The notes: generated by a model from the letters alone, not told the origin. DNA of 64,000 nt from Dyadobacter koreensis (GCF_900108855.1 NZ_FNXY01000010.1:276929-340928), one strand, 5' to 3'. Positions 1 to 8,130 are shown, numbered from the stretch's first letter. A program made the numbers and translations.

Positions 1-54
1 TAGAAAACGAATTAAATCACAGTTATTAAATGCAGGCATAAAATATTATTCATT

Positions 55-124
55 TGCTACGAATGCACGAATTTTTACTAATATTCATCCAAATGTATTT
101 GTGAAAATTTGTGTATTCGTGGCA
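55..124. repeat. Intergenic inverted repeat, CACGAAT family (copy 1)
   Basis: The left arm (about 55-78, TGCTACGAATGCACGAA...) and the right arm (about 101-124, ...TGTATTCGTGGCA) are imperfect reverse complements around a short AT-rich centre. A second copy with the same arms lies at 6466-6538. The element sits immediately upstream of the promoter of the M20 peptidase gene. It resembles a REP/MITE-like palindromic unit. No transposase is present in the window. Confidence 0.7.
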
Positions 125-137
125 TTTTTTCTTTTTA

Positions 138-145
138 TACCTTTG
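138..145 (+). promoter_or_regulatory. Putative -7 promoter element TACCTTTG for the M20 gene
   Basis: TACCTTTG matches the Bacteroidetes -7 consensus TAnnTTTG exactly. A weak -33 candidate (TTCG, 116-119) lies 18 bp upstream. Transcription would begin around 150, which supports translation starting at ATG 178 rather than at an upstream codon. Confidence 0.5.
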
Positions 146-177
146 CCCAAAATATTGTCGTACCAGAAAGCCCAACT

Positions 178-1266
178 ATGTCTTCTTTAATTGATTCTGA
201 AAATATCCAACAACTTACGCAGGAAGTAATTTCTTTACTTAAAAAGCTGATCGAAACACCGTCATTCAGCAAAGAAGAAGACAATACAGCTGCATTGATT
301 CAGGATTTTTTCAGACAAAAAGAGATTCCTTTTCAAACTAAGAAAAACAATATCTGGGCTTACAATAAATATTTTGATGCTGCGAAACCGACCGTCCTGT
401 TAAATTCCCACCACGATACAGTGAAACCAAATAAATCCTGGACACTCGATCCTTTTCAGGCTTTGGTTGAAGATGATAAGCTTTTTGGTTTAGGCAGCAA
501 TGATGCCGGTGGTTGTCTTGTTTCGCTGATTGCAACTTTTTGTCATTTCTATAATAGGCAGAATTTAACCTATAATATCGTTATTGCTGCCACGGCAGAG
601 GAGGAAATTTCAGGAAAAGAAGGTTTGGAAATTGTTGTTCCGGAACTTCCGGAAATAGCTTTTGCGATTGTTGGCGAACCAACGGAAATGCATTTGGCAG
701 TAGCGGAAAAAGGTTTGCTGGTACTGGATTGCACTGCCAAAGGAAAATCAGGACACGCAGCGAGAGAAGAGGGTGATAATGCGATTTATAAAGCGATCCG
801 GGATATAGAGTGGATCCGGAATTATAAATTCCCAAAAGTTTCCCCGACTTTGGGACCAATAAAAATGTCGGTCACAATTATCAATGCCGGGACGCAGCAT
901 AATGTTGTTCCGGATACCTGCGTTTTTACAATTGACGTAAGGGCAACGGATCAATATACTCTGGAAGAAATCATTGAAGTAATCCAGGAAAATATTCAGT
1001 CGGAAGTTAGTGCGCGTTCCATTCGCCTGCGCCCTTCAAGTATTCGGATGGAGCATCCGATCGTGCAGGCAGGTTTGAAAAGAGGCAGAACAGCCTACGG
1101 GTCACCAACAACTTCGGATCAGGCATTACTTGATTGTCCGTCATTGAAAATGGGACCGGGACATTCGGAGCGTTCGCATACCGCCAATGAATTTATTTAT
1201 CTGCATGAAATTGAGGCAGGTATATTACAATATATCAGTATGCTGGAAGAAGTTGTGACTAAGTAA
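178..1266 (+). CDS. M20 family metallo-hydrolase (ArgE/DapE-type deacylase)
   Basis: This is a zinc-dependent amidohydrolase of the acetylornithine deacetylase/succinyl-diaminopimelate desuccinylase family. In Bacteroidetes such a protein commonly deacylates N-acyl-ornithine in arginine synthesis; the exact substrate here is inferred. The metal and catalytic motifs are visible: SHHD near residues 77-80, GSNDAGG with the bridging Asp near 109, ATAEEE with the catalytic Glu pair near 141-142, and the C-terminal SHTANE histidine near 334. The dimerisation (lid) domain lies between about 170 and 285. An in-frame start at 109 would overlap the upstream inverted repeat and promoter, so ATG 178 is preferred, giving 362 residues. 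No other arg genes are adjacent, so the pathway cannot be confirmed from context. Confidence 0.85.
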   Translation: MSSLIDSENIQQLTQEVISLLKKLIETPSFSKEEDNTAALIQDFFRQKEIPFQTKKNNIWAYNKYFDAAKPTVLLNSHHDTVKPNKSWTLDPFQALVEDDKLFGLGSNDAGGCLVSLIATFCHFYNRQNLTYNIVIAATAEEEISGKEGLEIVVPELPEIAFAIVGEPTEMHLAVAEKGLLVLDCTAKGKSGHAAREEGDNAIYKAIRDIEWIRNYKFPKVSPTLGPIKMSVTIINAGTQHNVVPDTCVFTIDVRATDQYTLEEIIEVIQENIQSEVSARSIRLRPSSIRMEHPIVQAGLKRGRTAYGSPTTSDQALLDCPSLKMGPGHSERSHTANEFIYLHEIEAGILQYISMLEEVVTK

Positions 1267-1289
1267 TTTCACATTAATACTTGCCAATT

Positions 1290-2117
1290 ATGCTTTTTTT
1301 CAAAGAAGAAGACATTTCAAAATTTGATACAGTTCAATTTCTGTATATCAAAACTTTTTTGAAAGGAAATATTTTTGAAATCACGCTTGACCGACCGGAA
1401 AAACGAAATGCCTTCACCCCAACAATGGCGAATGAAATTGCATACGCGCTGGCTTATGCAAAAGGTCAGATTGAAATCCGTTGTGTTATTATGAAAGCAG
1501 AAGGTCCTGTTTTCTGTGCCGGCGCTGATTTAAACGCTTTTCATGATCCAATGGCAGATCAAAAAAATCTAACACTTCCCGAATCAATAGAAGAGGTCAG
1601 ACTGGGTGAGGCTTTTGCCAGTTTACACAAGCCGTGTATTGCTCAGGTTGAAGGTTCAGTCTTTGCAGGAGGGTTTCTGATTATCTGCGGATGTACTTTT
1701 GTTGTAAGTGTACCGGAAGCAAATTTCAGTTTACCCGAAGTGAAAAGAGGAATATGGCCCATGCAGGTTATGGCTTCACTGCTTGATATTATTCCCAAAA
1801 GAAAAATACTTGAAATGTCTATAACCGGGAAAAGTTATTCAGCAGAAGAGGGGCTTCATTTAGGTATCGTTACCCAAATTTCAGACAAGGAAACAATCGA
1901 AAAGGAAGTGCACAAACTTGCCGATGTAATTTGCTCAAATGCTCCATATGCCATCAAATCAGGAATAGAAGCACTTCAAAATATATCAGATATAGCCGAA
2001 AACGATCGCCATAATTATCTTAAATCCCAACTGGATAAACTCCTGAAATCCGAAGACGCAAAAGAAGGCACAGCCGCATTCAAAGAAAAACGGAATCCAA
2101 TCTGGAAAGGAAAGTAG
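1290..2117 (+). CDS. Enoyl-CoA hydratase/isomerase (crotonase) family protein
   Basis: This is a crotonase-fold acyl-CoA enzyme, 275 residues from ATG 1290; a TTG start at 1281 is also possible. Recognisable segments are LDRPEKRNAF in the N-terminal strand, FCAGADL forming the first oxyanion-hole/CoA-binding segment, GSVFAGGF as the second oxyanion-hole loop, and SLPEVKRGIWP with a conserved Glu. In classic hydratases a first catalytic Glu follows the GGG loop. Here that position is hydrophobic (GGFLII), so only the second Glu (SLPEV) remains, as in many isomerases and other crotonases. It begins 23 bp after the M20 gene on the same strand, possibly co-transcribed. The substrate is unknown. 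Confidence 0.85.
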   Translation: MLFFKEEDISKFDTVQFLYIKTFLKGNIFEITLDRPEKRNAFTPTMANEIAYALAYAKGQIEIRCVIMKAEGPVFCAGADLNAFHDPMADQKNLTLPESIEEVRLGEAFASLHKPCIAQVEGSVFAGGFLIICGCTFVVSVPEANFSLPEVKRGIWPMQVMASLLDIIPKRKILEMSITGKSYSAEEGLHLGIVTQISDKETIEKEVHKLADVICSNAPYAIKSGIEALQNISDIAENDRHNYLKSQLDKLLKSEDAKEGTAAFKEKRNPIWKGK

Positions 2118-2148
2118 CAGAATTACCAAAAACTTACACCGAGCCAAC

Positions 2149-2186
2149 GCCGAAAGCTGATTGCCGACAGCCGAAAGCCGAAAGCT
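2149..2186. repeat. Short GCCGAAAGC direct repeats
   Basis: Three copies of GCCGAAAGC (starting at 2149, 2170 and 2177) lie in the short gap between the convergent crotonase and RNase G genes. It is a small low-complexity intergenic repeat; no coding role is seen. Confidence 0.5.
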
Positions 2187-2192
2187 AATAAA

Positions 2193-3755
2193 TTAACTTC
2201 CCGGAACAATCTCAATTTCCTCCCCATACTTATTATGGAATTTGAAATCGATAACGCCTAATGAAGTATCTTTAATTAGTTTCACCCAGGTTTTGTATTG
2301 GAAAAGCCATTTTACCTGCTCAGAAATTATTCCTTTCGTGAAATAGGCATGGATAAACGGATGAAGCGCGATGGTGATACCACGTTCATTTTGTTTGGAA
2401 AGAATATAATCCAGGTTTGAAAGGATAATATCTGTTACCAGAATACTTGCCTGAATCGTTCCCGTACCGCCGCAAGTTGGGCAGGTTTCGCGGGTAACAA
2501 TATTCATTTCGGGTCTTACACGCTGACGTGTGATTTGCAGTAACCCGAATTTCGAAAGCGGAAGAACCGTATATTTTGAACGGTCTCCTTTCATTTCGTC
2601 GCGCATCATATCAAAAAGAACGCGTTTGTTTTCCGCTTTCTTCATGTCAATGAAATCGACAACGATAATTCCACCCATATCACGCAAGCGCAACTGGCGG
2701 GCAATTTCCTTCGCTGCTTCAATGTTTACGCTGAGCGCAGTAGCTTCCTGATCTTCTTCTGAATTGGACTTATTTCCGCTATTGACGTCGATAACGTGCA
2801 AAGCCTCTGTATGTTCAATGATCAGATAACCACCGTTTGGTAAACTTACCGAACGGCCAAAAAGAGACTTGATCTGCTTCTCTAAACCGAATTGTTCAAA
2901 TATCTTGTTCTTGCCGTTATGCAGTTTCAGGATATTTTCTTTGTCCGGTGCTATGTTGTGGATATAGGCTTTAATGTCTTCGTACACCTCTTTCGAATCC
3001 ACGGTAATGCTGTCGAACGACTCGTTCAGCATATCACGGATTATCGAAGAAGCACGATTCATTTCACCGATCACACGGTCACGGGGCTTGGCATCACGAA
3101 GCGTTTTGATACCATTTTCCCATTTTTCAAGACAATCCTGAAGATCTTTGTTCAGTTCATCTACATCTTTTCCAGTAGCAACGGTACGTATAATAACACC
3201 GAAATTGGCTGGTTTGATGGAAGACATCAGTCGCTGCAAACGCGTTCTTTCCTGTTTGTCAGTAATCTTTTTAGAAAGGTTTACCGAGTTTGAGAAAGGA
3301 ACCAGAACGATGTAACGGCCTGCAATGGAAATATCACACGATAGGCGGGGGCCCTTTGTAGAAATAGGTTCTTTGACAATCTGAACCAGAATAGCCTGAT
3401 TCTTGGAAAGTACTTTATCAATCTTGCCAAGTTTCTCAATTTCGGGCTCCATTTTGAAGTTACTCAACTTCCCGGAATTGACACGCTTGGAGATTACATC
3501 TTTGGTTAGTTTATTGAGAGAATTGATGTTAGGTCCTAAATCCAGATAATGCAAAAAAGCATCCTTCTCAAATCCCACGTCTACAAATGCGGCATTAAGC
3601 CCAGGCACAAGTTTCCTTACTGTACCAAGGTAGATATCCCCAACGGTAAAGCTCTGATCCGGTGTTTCGACGTGGTATTCTAACAGACGTTTATCCTGCA
3701 AAAGGGCTATACGTTCTCCCTTTTGAGTAGAATTTATTAGTAATTCGTTACTCAA
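2193..3755 (-). CDS. rng: Ribonuclease E/G family protein
   Basis: This is an endoribonuclease of the RNase E/G family that processes rRNA and degrades mRNA. It has 520 residues, close to RNase G length and lacking the long C-terminal scaffold of RNase E. An S1-like RNA-binding region is seen at residues about 37-130 (VGDIYLGTVRKLVPGLNAAF). The two metal-binding aspartates of the DNase I-like subdomain are in HVIDVNSGN (D323) and VVDFIDMKK (D367), and the Zn-link cysteines are in CPTCGGTG (425-428). It lies downstream of the HU, TPR and small basic protein genes on the same strand, an arrangement common in Bacteroidetes. Confidence 0.93.
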   Translation of the reverse strand: MSNELLINSTQKGERIALLQDKRLLEYHVETPDQSFTVGDIYLGTVRKLVPGLNAAFVDVGFEKDAFLHYLDLGPNINSLNKLTKDVISKRVNSGKLSNFKMEPEIEKLGKIDKVLSKNQAILVQIVKEPISTKGPRLSCDISIAGRYIVLVPFSNSVNLSKKITDKQERTRLQRLMSSIKPANFGVIIRTVATGKDVDELNKDLQDCLEKWENGIKTLRDAKPRDRVIGEMNRASSIIRDMLNESFDSITVDSKEVYEDIKAYIHNIAPDKENILKLHNGKNKIFEQFGLEKQIKSLFGRSVSLPNGGYLIIEHTEALHVIDVNSGNKSNSEEDQEATALSVNIEAAKEIARQLRLRDMGGIIVVDFIDMKKAENKRVLFDMMRDEMKGDRSKYTVLPLSKFGLLQITRQRVRPEMNIVTRETCPTCGGTGTIQASILVTDIILSNLDYILSKQNERGITIALHPFIHAYFTKGIISEQVKWLFQYKTWVKLIKDTSLGVIDFKFHNKYGEEIEIVPGS

Positions 3756-3847
3756 TGTTCAACCAACCAAATGGCTATATAAAGTTAATACTCAACCTCC
3801 TGCTTTACATTTAAAGACAGGCAACATATATATCGTAAGAGATAATA

Positions 3848-3879
3848 TGACCGGATTCATAATCATACAAATCCGGTCA
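3848..3879 (-). terminator. Hairpin after the 29-residue protein gene
   Basis: TGACCGGATT (3848-3857) and AATCCGGTCA (3870-3879) form a perfect 10-bp stem with a 12-nt loop. It lies 9 bp past the stop codon of the small gene on the minus strand. There is no strong T-run, so it may be a 3'-end stabiliser or a weak terminator insulating rng. Confidence 0.5.
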
Positions 3880-3887
3880 CATATCAA

Positions 3888-3977
3888 TTATTTCTTCTTA
3901 TGTCTATTTTTTCTAAGACGTTTCTTTCTCTTGTGAGTGGAAATCTTATGTCTCTTTCTTTTCTTTCCGCAAGGCAT
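3888..3977 (-). CDS. Very small, strongly basic protein (29 aa), likely ribosome-associated
   Basis: A clean ORF runs from ATG at 3977 to TAA at 3888. It encodes 29 residues beginning MPCGKKRKRHKI and ending RKNRHKKK. Over half of the residues are Lys, Arg or His, and there are no acidic residues. From memory, near-identical short basic proteins recur next to rng and HU in Bacteroidetes genomes. The composition fits an rRNA-binding protein, and a Bacteroidetes-specific large-subunit protein (such as the one named bL38) is a possibility I cannot confirm. A 10-bp hairpin follows the stop. Automatic callers often miss it because of its size. Confidence 0.75.
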   Translation of the reverse strand: MPCGKKRKRHKISTHKRKKRLRKNRHKKK

Positions 3978-4021
3978 AAATTTATGTCGTTTATATAATA
4001 AAAAATAATTGTTTTACTTAT

Positions 4022-4879
4022 TTAATTGTCAAGACGCTCCTGAAGTTCGATAAGAGCCTGTTGGATAACGGGATCTTTCTCTTCTTTTTTAACTTCTGCC
4101 AATACTTTACGAGCCTCATCTTTATTCCCTAATTCAACAAGTGTCAATCCTAAATAGAATTTTGCTTTTGTATTAGCAGGGTTGTTAGTCAATATTTGTC
4201 TGAACCTGTCTGCTGCTTTCGAGTATTGGTTCGAACGCATAGATAGAATACCAAGATTAAACAAAGCTAGTTCATTTGTCGGGTCTGTATCCAAAACTTC
4301 GCGCAACATCATAATGCCCTGCATCGGGTTTTCAGTGTTCACGTAAGTCATGGCCATATTAGCTTTTGCAGCTAGCAAACCCGGATTTTTTTCAATCGCT
4401 TTTCCGTAGAATTCACGCGTTTTGCTACCAAGGTTTTTGGCCTTGGCATCATCCACCGCAAAGCCATACGCTTCATAGTAACGGTCACCTGCCTTTGTGA
4501 TATTCTCAATCGAAGGAGATAACTGTGCTACCAATTCTGCATAGTGCGCAGCGCTGTCAAACTTTTGAAGTTTTGAAAACGTGTCAGACAATTTTAATCC
4601 GGCAGCTATTTTTTCTTTTCCACTTGCCTGAGTGAAACCACTTCTCAGCTGGTCAACATTTTTTTGCTGCTCAGGGGATAAAGTGGCTCCATCATGCATG
4701 TTTGAGGGAGTTTCGGGCGCCGGAGTAGCTGATGCCGAAGCACCGGGTGCTGCCGTCACCTCACTCTTCTCGGTGTCCACTTCTTTTGCTTTTGTATTCA
4801 CAACCACCTTCGGAAGACTGTAAAGTGTTCCTACCAGGGCTAGTGCTAATACGCAAGAAAGAATTATAGACTTTTTCAT
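4022..4879 (-). CDS. Tetratricopeptide repeat protein, membrane-anchored or exported
   Basis: The 285-residue protein has an N-terminal hydrophobic segment (residues about 4-24) acting as signal peptide or anchor. A low-complexity Ala/Pro/Ser-rich linker (about 43-60) follows, then TPR-like helical repeats over about 130-285. The clearest units are NPGLLAAKANMAMTYV, DPTNELALFNLGILSMRSNQ and NPANTKAKFYLGLTLVELGN. TPRs mediate protein-protein contacts; the partner is unknown. It lies 30 bp downstream of the HU gene on the same strand, so the two are probably co-transcribed, with the small basic protein and rng following. Confidence 0.85.
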   Translation of the reverse strand: MKKSIILSCVLALALVGTLYSLPKVVVNTKAKEVDTEKSEVTAAPGASASATPAPETPSNMHDGATLSPEQQKNVDQLRSGFTQASGKEKIAAGLKLSDTFSKLQKFDSAAHYAELVAQLSPSIENITKAGDRYYEAYGFAVDDAKAKNLGSKTREFYGKAIEKNPGLLAAKANMAMTYVNTENPMQGIMMLREVLDTDPTNELALFNLGILSMRSNQYSKAADRFRQILTNNPANTKAKFYLGLTLVELGNKDEARKVLAEVKKEEKDPVIQQALIELQERLDN

Positions 4880-4909
4880 ACTGTTTTAATCAAACCTAAT
4901 TAAGGCAAA

Positions 4910-5215
4910 TTATTTTTCAGCTAGATCTTTCAATTTGTCACTCACTTTAACTTGCTCAACAAATACTTTTGCTGGCTTGAAGCTTGGTACAAAATGCTCG
5001 TCAATGATCATTGAAGTACCTTGTGAGATATTACGAGCTACTTTACGGGCACGCTTTTTATTAATAAAGCTACCGAAACCTCTAACATATAGATTTTCAC
5101 CCTCTGCAAGCGAGTCTTTTACCACGGTGAAAAACGATTCTAGCGTTTGTTGAACATCGCCCTTGTCTACACCTGTTTTCTCGGAAATTTGTGCGATTAC
5201 GTCTGCCTTAGTCAC
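4910..5215 (-). CDS. HU/IHF family DNA-binding protein
   Basis: This is a nucleoid-associated protein that bends DNA as a dimer. At 101 residues it is slightly longer than the usual 90. The N-terminal helical half (MTKADVIAQISEKTG) is followed by the signature region VRGFGSFINKKRARKVARN and a beta arm that contacts the minor groove; the C-terminus carries a short Lys-rich tail. It is the first gene of a minus-strand run (HU, TPR protein, basic protein, rng) and is divergent from mutY. A TACCTTTG promoter element sits 67 bp upstream of its start. Confidence 0.95.
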   Translation of the reverse strand: MTKADVIAQISEKTGVDKGDVQQTLESFFTVVKDSLAEGENLYVRGFGSFINKKRARKVARNISQGTSMIIDEHFVPSFKPAKVFVEQVKVSDKLKDLAEK

Positions 5216-5281
5216 TTTGATTGTTTACTTTAAGTGGATATTATTTCGTTTATTTATTTCCTCCTCTAATTTTTGGGAACA

Positions 5282-5289
5282 CAAAGGTA
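5282..5289 (-). promoter_or_regulatory. Putative -7 element TACCTTTG for the HU gene
   Basis: The minus strand reads TACCTTTG here, an exact match to the TAnnTTTG class, 67 bp ahead of the HU start codon. The -33 region is AT-rich without a clear TTTG. It lies in the 159-bp divergent gap shared with mutY. Confidence 0.55.
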
Positions 5290-5374
5290 GGGTAATTTTA
5301 CCATAATTTAAAAGGTTAGCATTTTCATTTTTTTTCTAATTGGTTAAAAAACAGTGTATATAAGTCAAAACGTT

Positions 5375-6454
5375 ATGCTACCCGATCATTTACAACTACT
5401 TGAATTTAACGCAAAACTAAAATCCTGGTACCTTGAAAACCATCGTCCACTTCTCTGGAGACAAACAACGGACCCATATAAAATTTGGCTTTCAGAGATT
5501 ATTTTACAACAAACCCGTGTCGCACAAGGAACTCCGTATTATGAAAAATTCCTGAATAACTATCCGACAGTTTTTGATCTGGCTGCTGCGGATGAGCGTG
5601 ATATACTCAGGCTGTGGCAGGGTTTAGGATATTATTCGCGCGCCAGAAACATGCATTTTACTGCCAGGCATATTGTGGAAGAGTGGGAGGGGAAATTCCC
5701 GGAAAGTGCTGTAAAACTTGCCAAGTTAAAAGGTTTAGGGGCTTACACAGCCGCAGCTATCGCTTCGTTTGCATTTGGAGAAGCGGTTCCTGCGATTGAT
5801 GGAAATGTATATCGGGTTATGTCCCGTCTGTTTGGAATTTTTACCGATATACTGAGTTCAGGTGCAAAAAATGAATTCACAAATCTGGCAAAACAGATCA
5901 TTCCTCAGGACGATCCTGCCACTTACAATCAAGCAATGATTGAATTCGGTGCGTTGCAATGTGTACCTGTTTCGCCGAATTGTTCCGTTTGTCCTTTTAC
6001 TTATATGTGTTACGCATACGAGTTTAATATGCAGAACAAGCTGCCGGTGAAGATGAAAAAGAATGCAGTGAAAAACCGCTATTTCAATTATTTCATTTTA
6101 CAAAAAGGCGATAGCCTTGCCATGCATGAGCGCCTTAAAAAAGATATATGGAAAGGATTGTATGATTTTTATTTAATTGAATCGTCGTCTGATATTAACA
6201 CGCCGGATGATTTGCCAAAAGACACCATTCTTGAAGACTGGAAAAATAAGGGACAAATTCGCCCCGTTCTGAAAGAGTATACGCATTTGTTGACTCATCA
6301 AAGATTGACAGTAAGATTCTGGTGGATTATAGTTCCGGAAGATGAGGTTTTAAAACTGCCGGAGGATATGGCGTATTATTCGAGAAGTGAAGTGGAAGAA
6401 TTGCCGAAACCCATTTTAATGGATACGGTTTTAAAAGAAGAATTGTACTTATAA
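5375..6454 (+). CDS. mutY: A/G-specific adenine glycosylase MutY
   Basis: This base-excision repair enzyme removes adenine mispaired with 8-oxoguanine. It has 359 residues from ATG 5375; a GTG start at 5354 would add seven residues. The HhH-GPD fold includes the catalytic Glu in LSEIILQQT, the hairpin LKGLGAYTAAAI and the catalytic Asp in PAIDGNVYRV. The [4Fe-4S] ligands have the expected C-x6-C-x2-C-x5-C spacing (from LQCVPVSPNC to MCYAY). The C-terminal NUDIX-like domain that recognises 8-oxoG is present (about 230-355). MutY next to ssb and gldE is a known Bacteroidetes arrangement; here an oxidoreductase gene intervenes. Confidence 0.95.
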   Translation: MLPDHLQLLEFNAKLKSWYLENHRPLLWRQTTDPYKIWLSEIILQQTRVAQGTPYYEKFLNNYPTVFDLAAADERDILRLWQGLGYYSRARNMHFTARHIVEEWEGKFPESAVKLAKLKGLGAYTAAAIASFAFGEAVPAIDGNVYRVMSRLFGIFTDILSSGAKNEFTNLAKQIIPQDDPATYNQAMIEFGALQCVPVSPNCSVCPFTYMCYAYEFNMQNKLPVKMKKNAVKNRYFNYFILQKGDSLAMHERLKKDIWKGLYDFYLIESSSDINTPDDLPKDTILEDWKNKGQIRPVLKEYTHLLTHQRLTVRFWWIIVPEDEVLKLPEDMAYYSRSEVEELPKPILMDTVLKEELYL

Positions 6455-6465
6455 TCTTTCTTTCA

Positions 6466-6538
6466 TGCCACGAATACACGAATTTTTCACAAATGTTGCT
6501 GTATTTTATTCGTGAAGAATTCGTGCATCCGTGGCTAC
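6466..6538. repeat. Intergenic inverted repeat, CACGAAT family (copy 2)
   Basis: The left arm (ATGCCACGAATACACGAATT...) and right arm (...AATTCGTGCATCCGTGGCTA) are imperfect reverse complements and match the arms of the element at 55-124. It starts 12 bp after the mutY stop codon. Together with the following repeat cluster it fills most of the 418-bp gap between mutY and the oxidoreductase gene. Confidence 0.7.
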
Positions 6539-6664
6539 TTTATTTTCAAGACAACATCGTTCCAAATCATCCGGTTTCGGAACGGAATATAACAGCTTTT
6601 GAAAACGAAGAATAGGAACAAGAATCAAAACGGAATTGAGAAAATACGAATAAATAGATTATTA

Positions 6665-6808
6665 CGGTGCTCTGCACCTTTGGCCCGTTAATATTATTGG
6701 TTGCTACAAATATTTGGGTGCTCTGCACTTAACTTATATCAGGTACAGAGTACCGCATTACTTGTAGGAATAAGCAAAAGAGAAGGTTTCCTAAGGTGCA
6801 GAGCACCG
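6665..6808. repeat. GGTGCAGAGCACC-type palindromic repeat cluster
   Basis: The outer arms CGGTGCTCTGCACCTTTGG (6665-6683) and CCTAAGGTGCAGAGCACCG (6790-6808) are reverse complements with one mismatch. Between them are two degenerate units: GGGTGCTCTGCACTT (6716-6730) and GGTACAGAGTACCG (6742-6755). Each unit is also a small palindrome (GGTGC-TCT-GCACC). The layout is that of a REP/BIME-like element or a non-autonomous palindromic transposon. No gene was found within 6539-6872. Confidence 0.75.
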
Positions 6809-6872
6809 AAATATTATTTAATTTCGAAGGTTTGATTACCAGATACCAATTCACCTAACCCAATTAATCCTT

Positions 6873-8063
6873 ATGCAAAAAATTGCCATGCTCGGTTCCG
6901 GTTTCATCGGACGTTTTTATGCGGAATCCATTCACGGCCAACGTGGCCGCGACCGGGTTGTCGCGATTTATGCGCGTCGCGAAGAAAGCGCAAAGAAATT
7001 TGCGGATGATTACGGTTGCGATTTCTGGTCGATCAGTATGGAAGAGATTATTTCCAGTCCGAGTGTTAATATGGTATGTATTGCCCTTCCAAATAATCTT
7101 CATGAAGAGGCCGTAATGCTTTGTGCAAAACATAAAAAAGCCGTTGTTTCCACAAAACCTTTGGGAAGAAATGCGGAGGAAGCACTTCGTATGATGCAGG
7201 CCGTGGAAGAAGCCGGGATTTTCGCCGGTTATCTGGAAGATCTTTGTTATAGTCCTAAGTTTTTGAAAGCGCTCGAAAGCGTAAAATCCGGATCATTGGG
7301 GCGGATCATCTGGGCAAAATCCAGAGAAGCACATCCGGGCCCGCACAGCGAGTGGTTCTGGGATATCGAACAGGCCGGCGGCGGATGTATTCTGGATCTG
7401 GGCTGTCACTGCATCGAAATTTCAAGAAATTTCATTGGGAAAGATATTCGTCCGGTCGAAGTCATGTGCTGGGCAGATACGCAGGTGAAACCGATTGATG
7501 CCGAAGATCATGCGATTGCGCTGGTTAAATATGAAAATGGTGCGATCGGACAATTTGAGGTGAGCTGGACGTTCCGAGGCGGTATGGATTTACGCGATGA
7601 AGTAATGGGGACGGAAGGGACAATCTGGATTAATAATTTTCTGCGGACAGGATTTGAAATGTATACGTCTGGTAGAGGTGGTGATTATGTTGCGGAAAAA
7701 GCAGAAAGTAAAAGTGGTTGGCTTTTTCCGGTCGGCGATGAAGTGAACGATCTGGGTTACAATCATATGTTCACCGATATGTTTAATGCGGCAGAAGAAG
7801 GTCGTGATGCAGCTGAAACATTTTACGACGGTTATGTTGTAAATGCAGTTATTGACGCTGCTTATCGTTCTTCCAAAACCAAATTGTGGGAGAAAGTTGA
7901 ATTGCCGGTTTGGCGTGGACAGGAAGGTGTAACTAAACCTTCCAATTATGTTGAACATGATGAGGAACATTATTTAATCAAACGTGAAGTGACGCATGAT
8001 GGGCGCAATAAATTGATCCTGAAAAATAAAATTACCGGAAAAATCAGTGAGCAGGATGTGTGA
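6873..8063 (+). CDS. Gfo/Idh/MocA family NAD(P)-dependent oxidoreductase
   Basis: The 396-residue predicted dehydrogenase has an N-terminal Rossmann fold with the dinucleotide motif GSGFIG (residues about 8-13) and an AIYARREESAKKFA strand. The family's EKP motif appears as STKPLG: the Lys is kept and the Glu is replaced by Thr. A C-terminal alpha/beta substrate domain contains DLGCHCIEISRNF, the region holding the catalytic His in relatives. The substrate is probably a sugar, inositol or related polyol, but nothing in the sequence decides it. It interrupts the usual mutY-ssb-gldE neighbourhood and is preceded by two palindromic repeat families, suggesting local insertion. Confidence 0.88.
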   Translation: MQKIAMLGSGFIGRFYAESIHGQRGRDRVVAIYARREESAKKFADDYGCDFWSISMEEIISSPSVNMVCIALPNNLHEEAVMLCAKHKKAVVSTKPLGRNAEEALRMMQAVEEAGIFAGYLEDLCYSPKFLKALESVKSGSLGRIIWAKSREAHPGPHSEWFWDIEQAGGGCILDLGCHCIEISRNFIGKDIRPVEVMCWADTQVKPIDAEDHAIALVKYENGAIGQFEVSWTFRGGMDLRDEVMGTEGTIWINNFLRTGFEMYTSGRGGDYVAEKAESKSGWLFPVGDEVNDLGYNHMFTDMFNAAEEGRDAAETFYDGYVVNAVIDAAYRSSKTKLWEKVELPVWRGQEGVTKPSNYVEHDEEHYLIKREVTHDGRNKLILKNKITGKISEQDV

Positions 8064-8122
8064 AAAGTTGATCCAGATTATCGGAAATAGCCCTTTATCT
8101 CTTTATGCAAAATTTGAATTTG

Positions 8123-8130
8123 TATATTTG
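8123..8130 (+). promoter_or_regulatory. Putative -7 element TATATTTG for ssb
   Basis: This is an exact TAnnTTTG match, 58 bp upstream of the ssb ATG, in the 125-bp gap after the oxidoreductase gene. No clear -33 TTTG is seen at the ideal spacing. Confidence 0.45.

Noticed and set aside
109..177. N-terminal extension of the M20 hydrolase from ATG 109
   Set aside because: It would place an inverted-repeat arm and a consensus -7 element inside the coding sequence. ATG 178 fits the family start.
6883..7133. ORFs in other frames over the start of the oxidoreductase gene
   Set aside because: They are shadows of a clear Rossmann-fold coding region with no family-like sequence.
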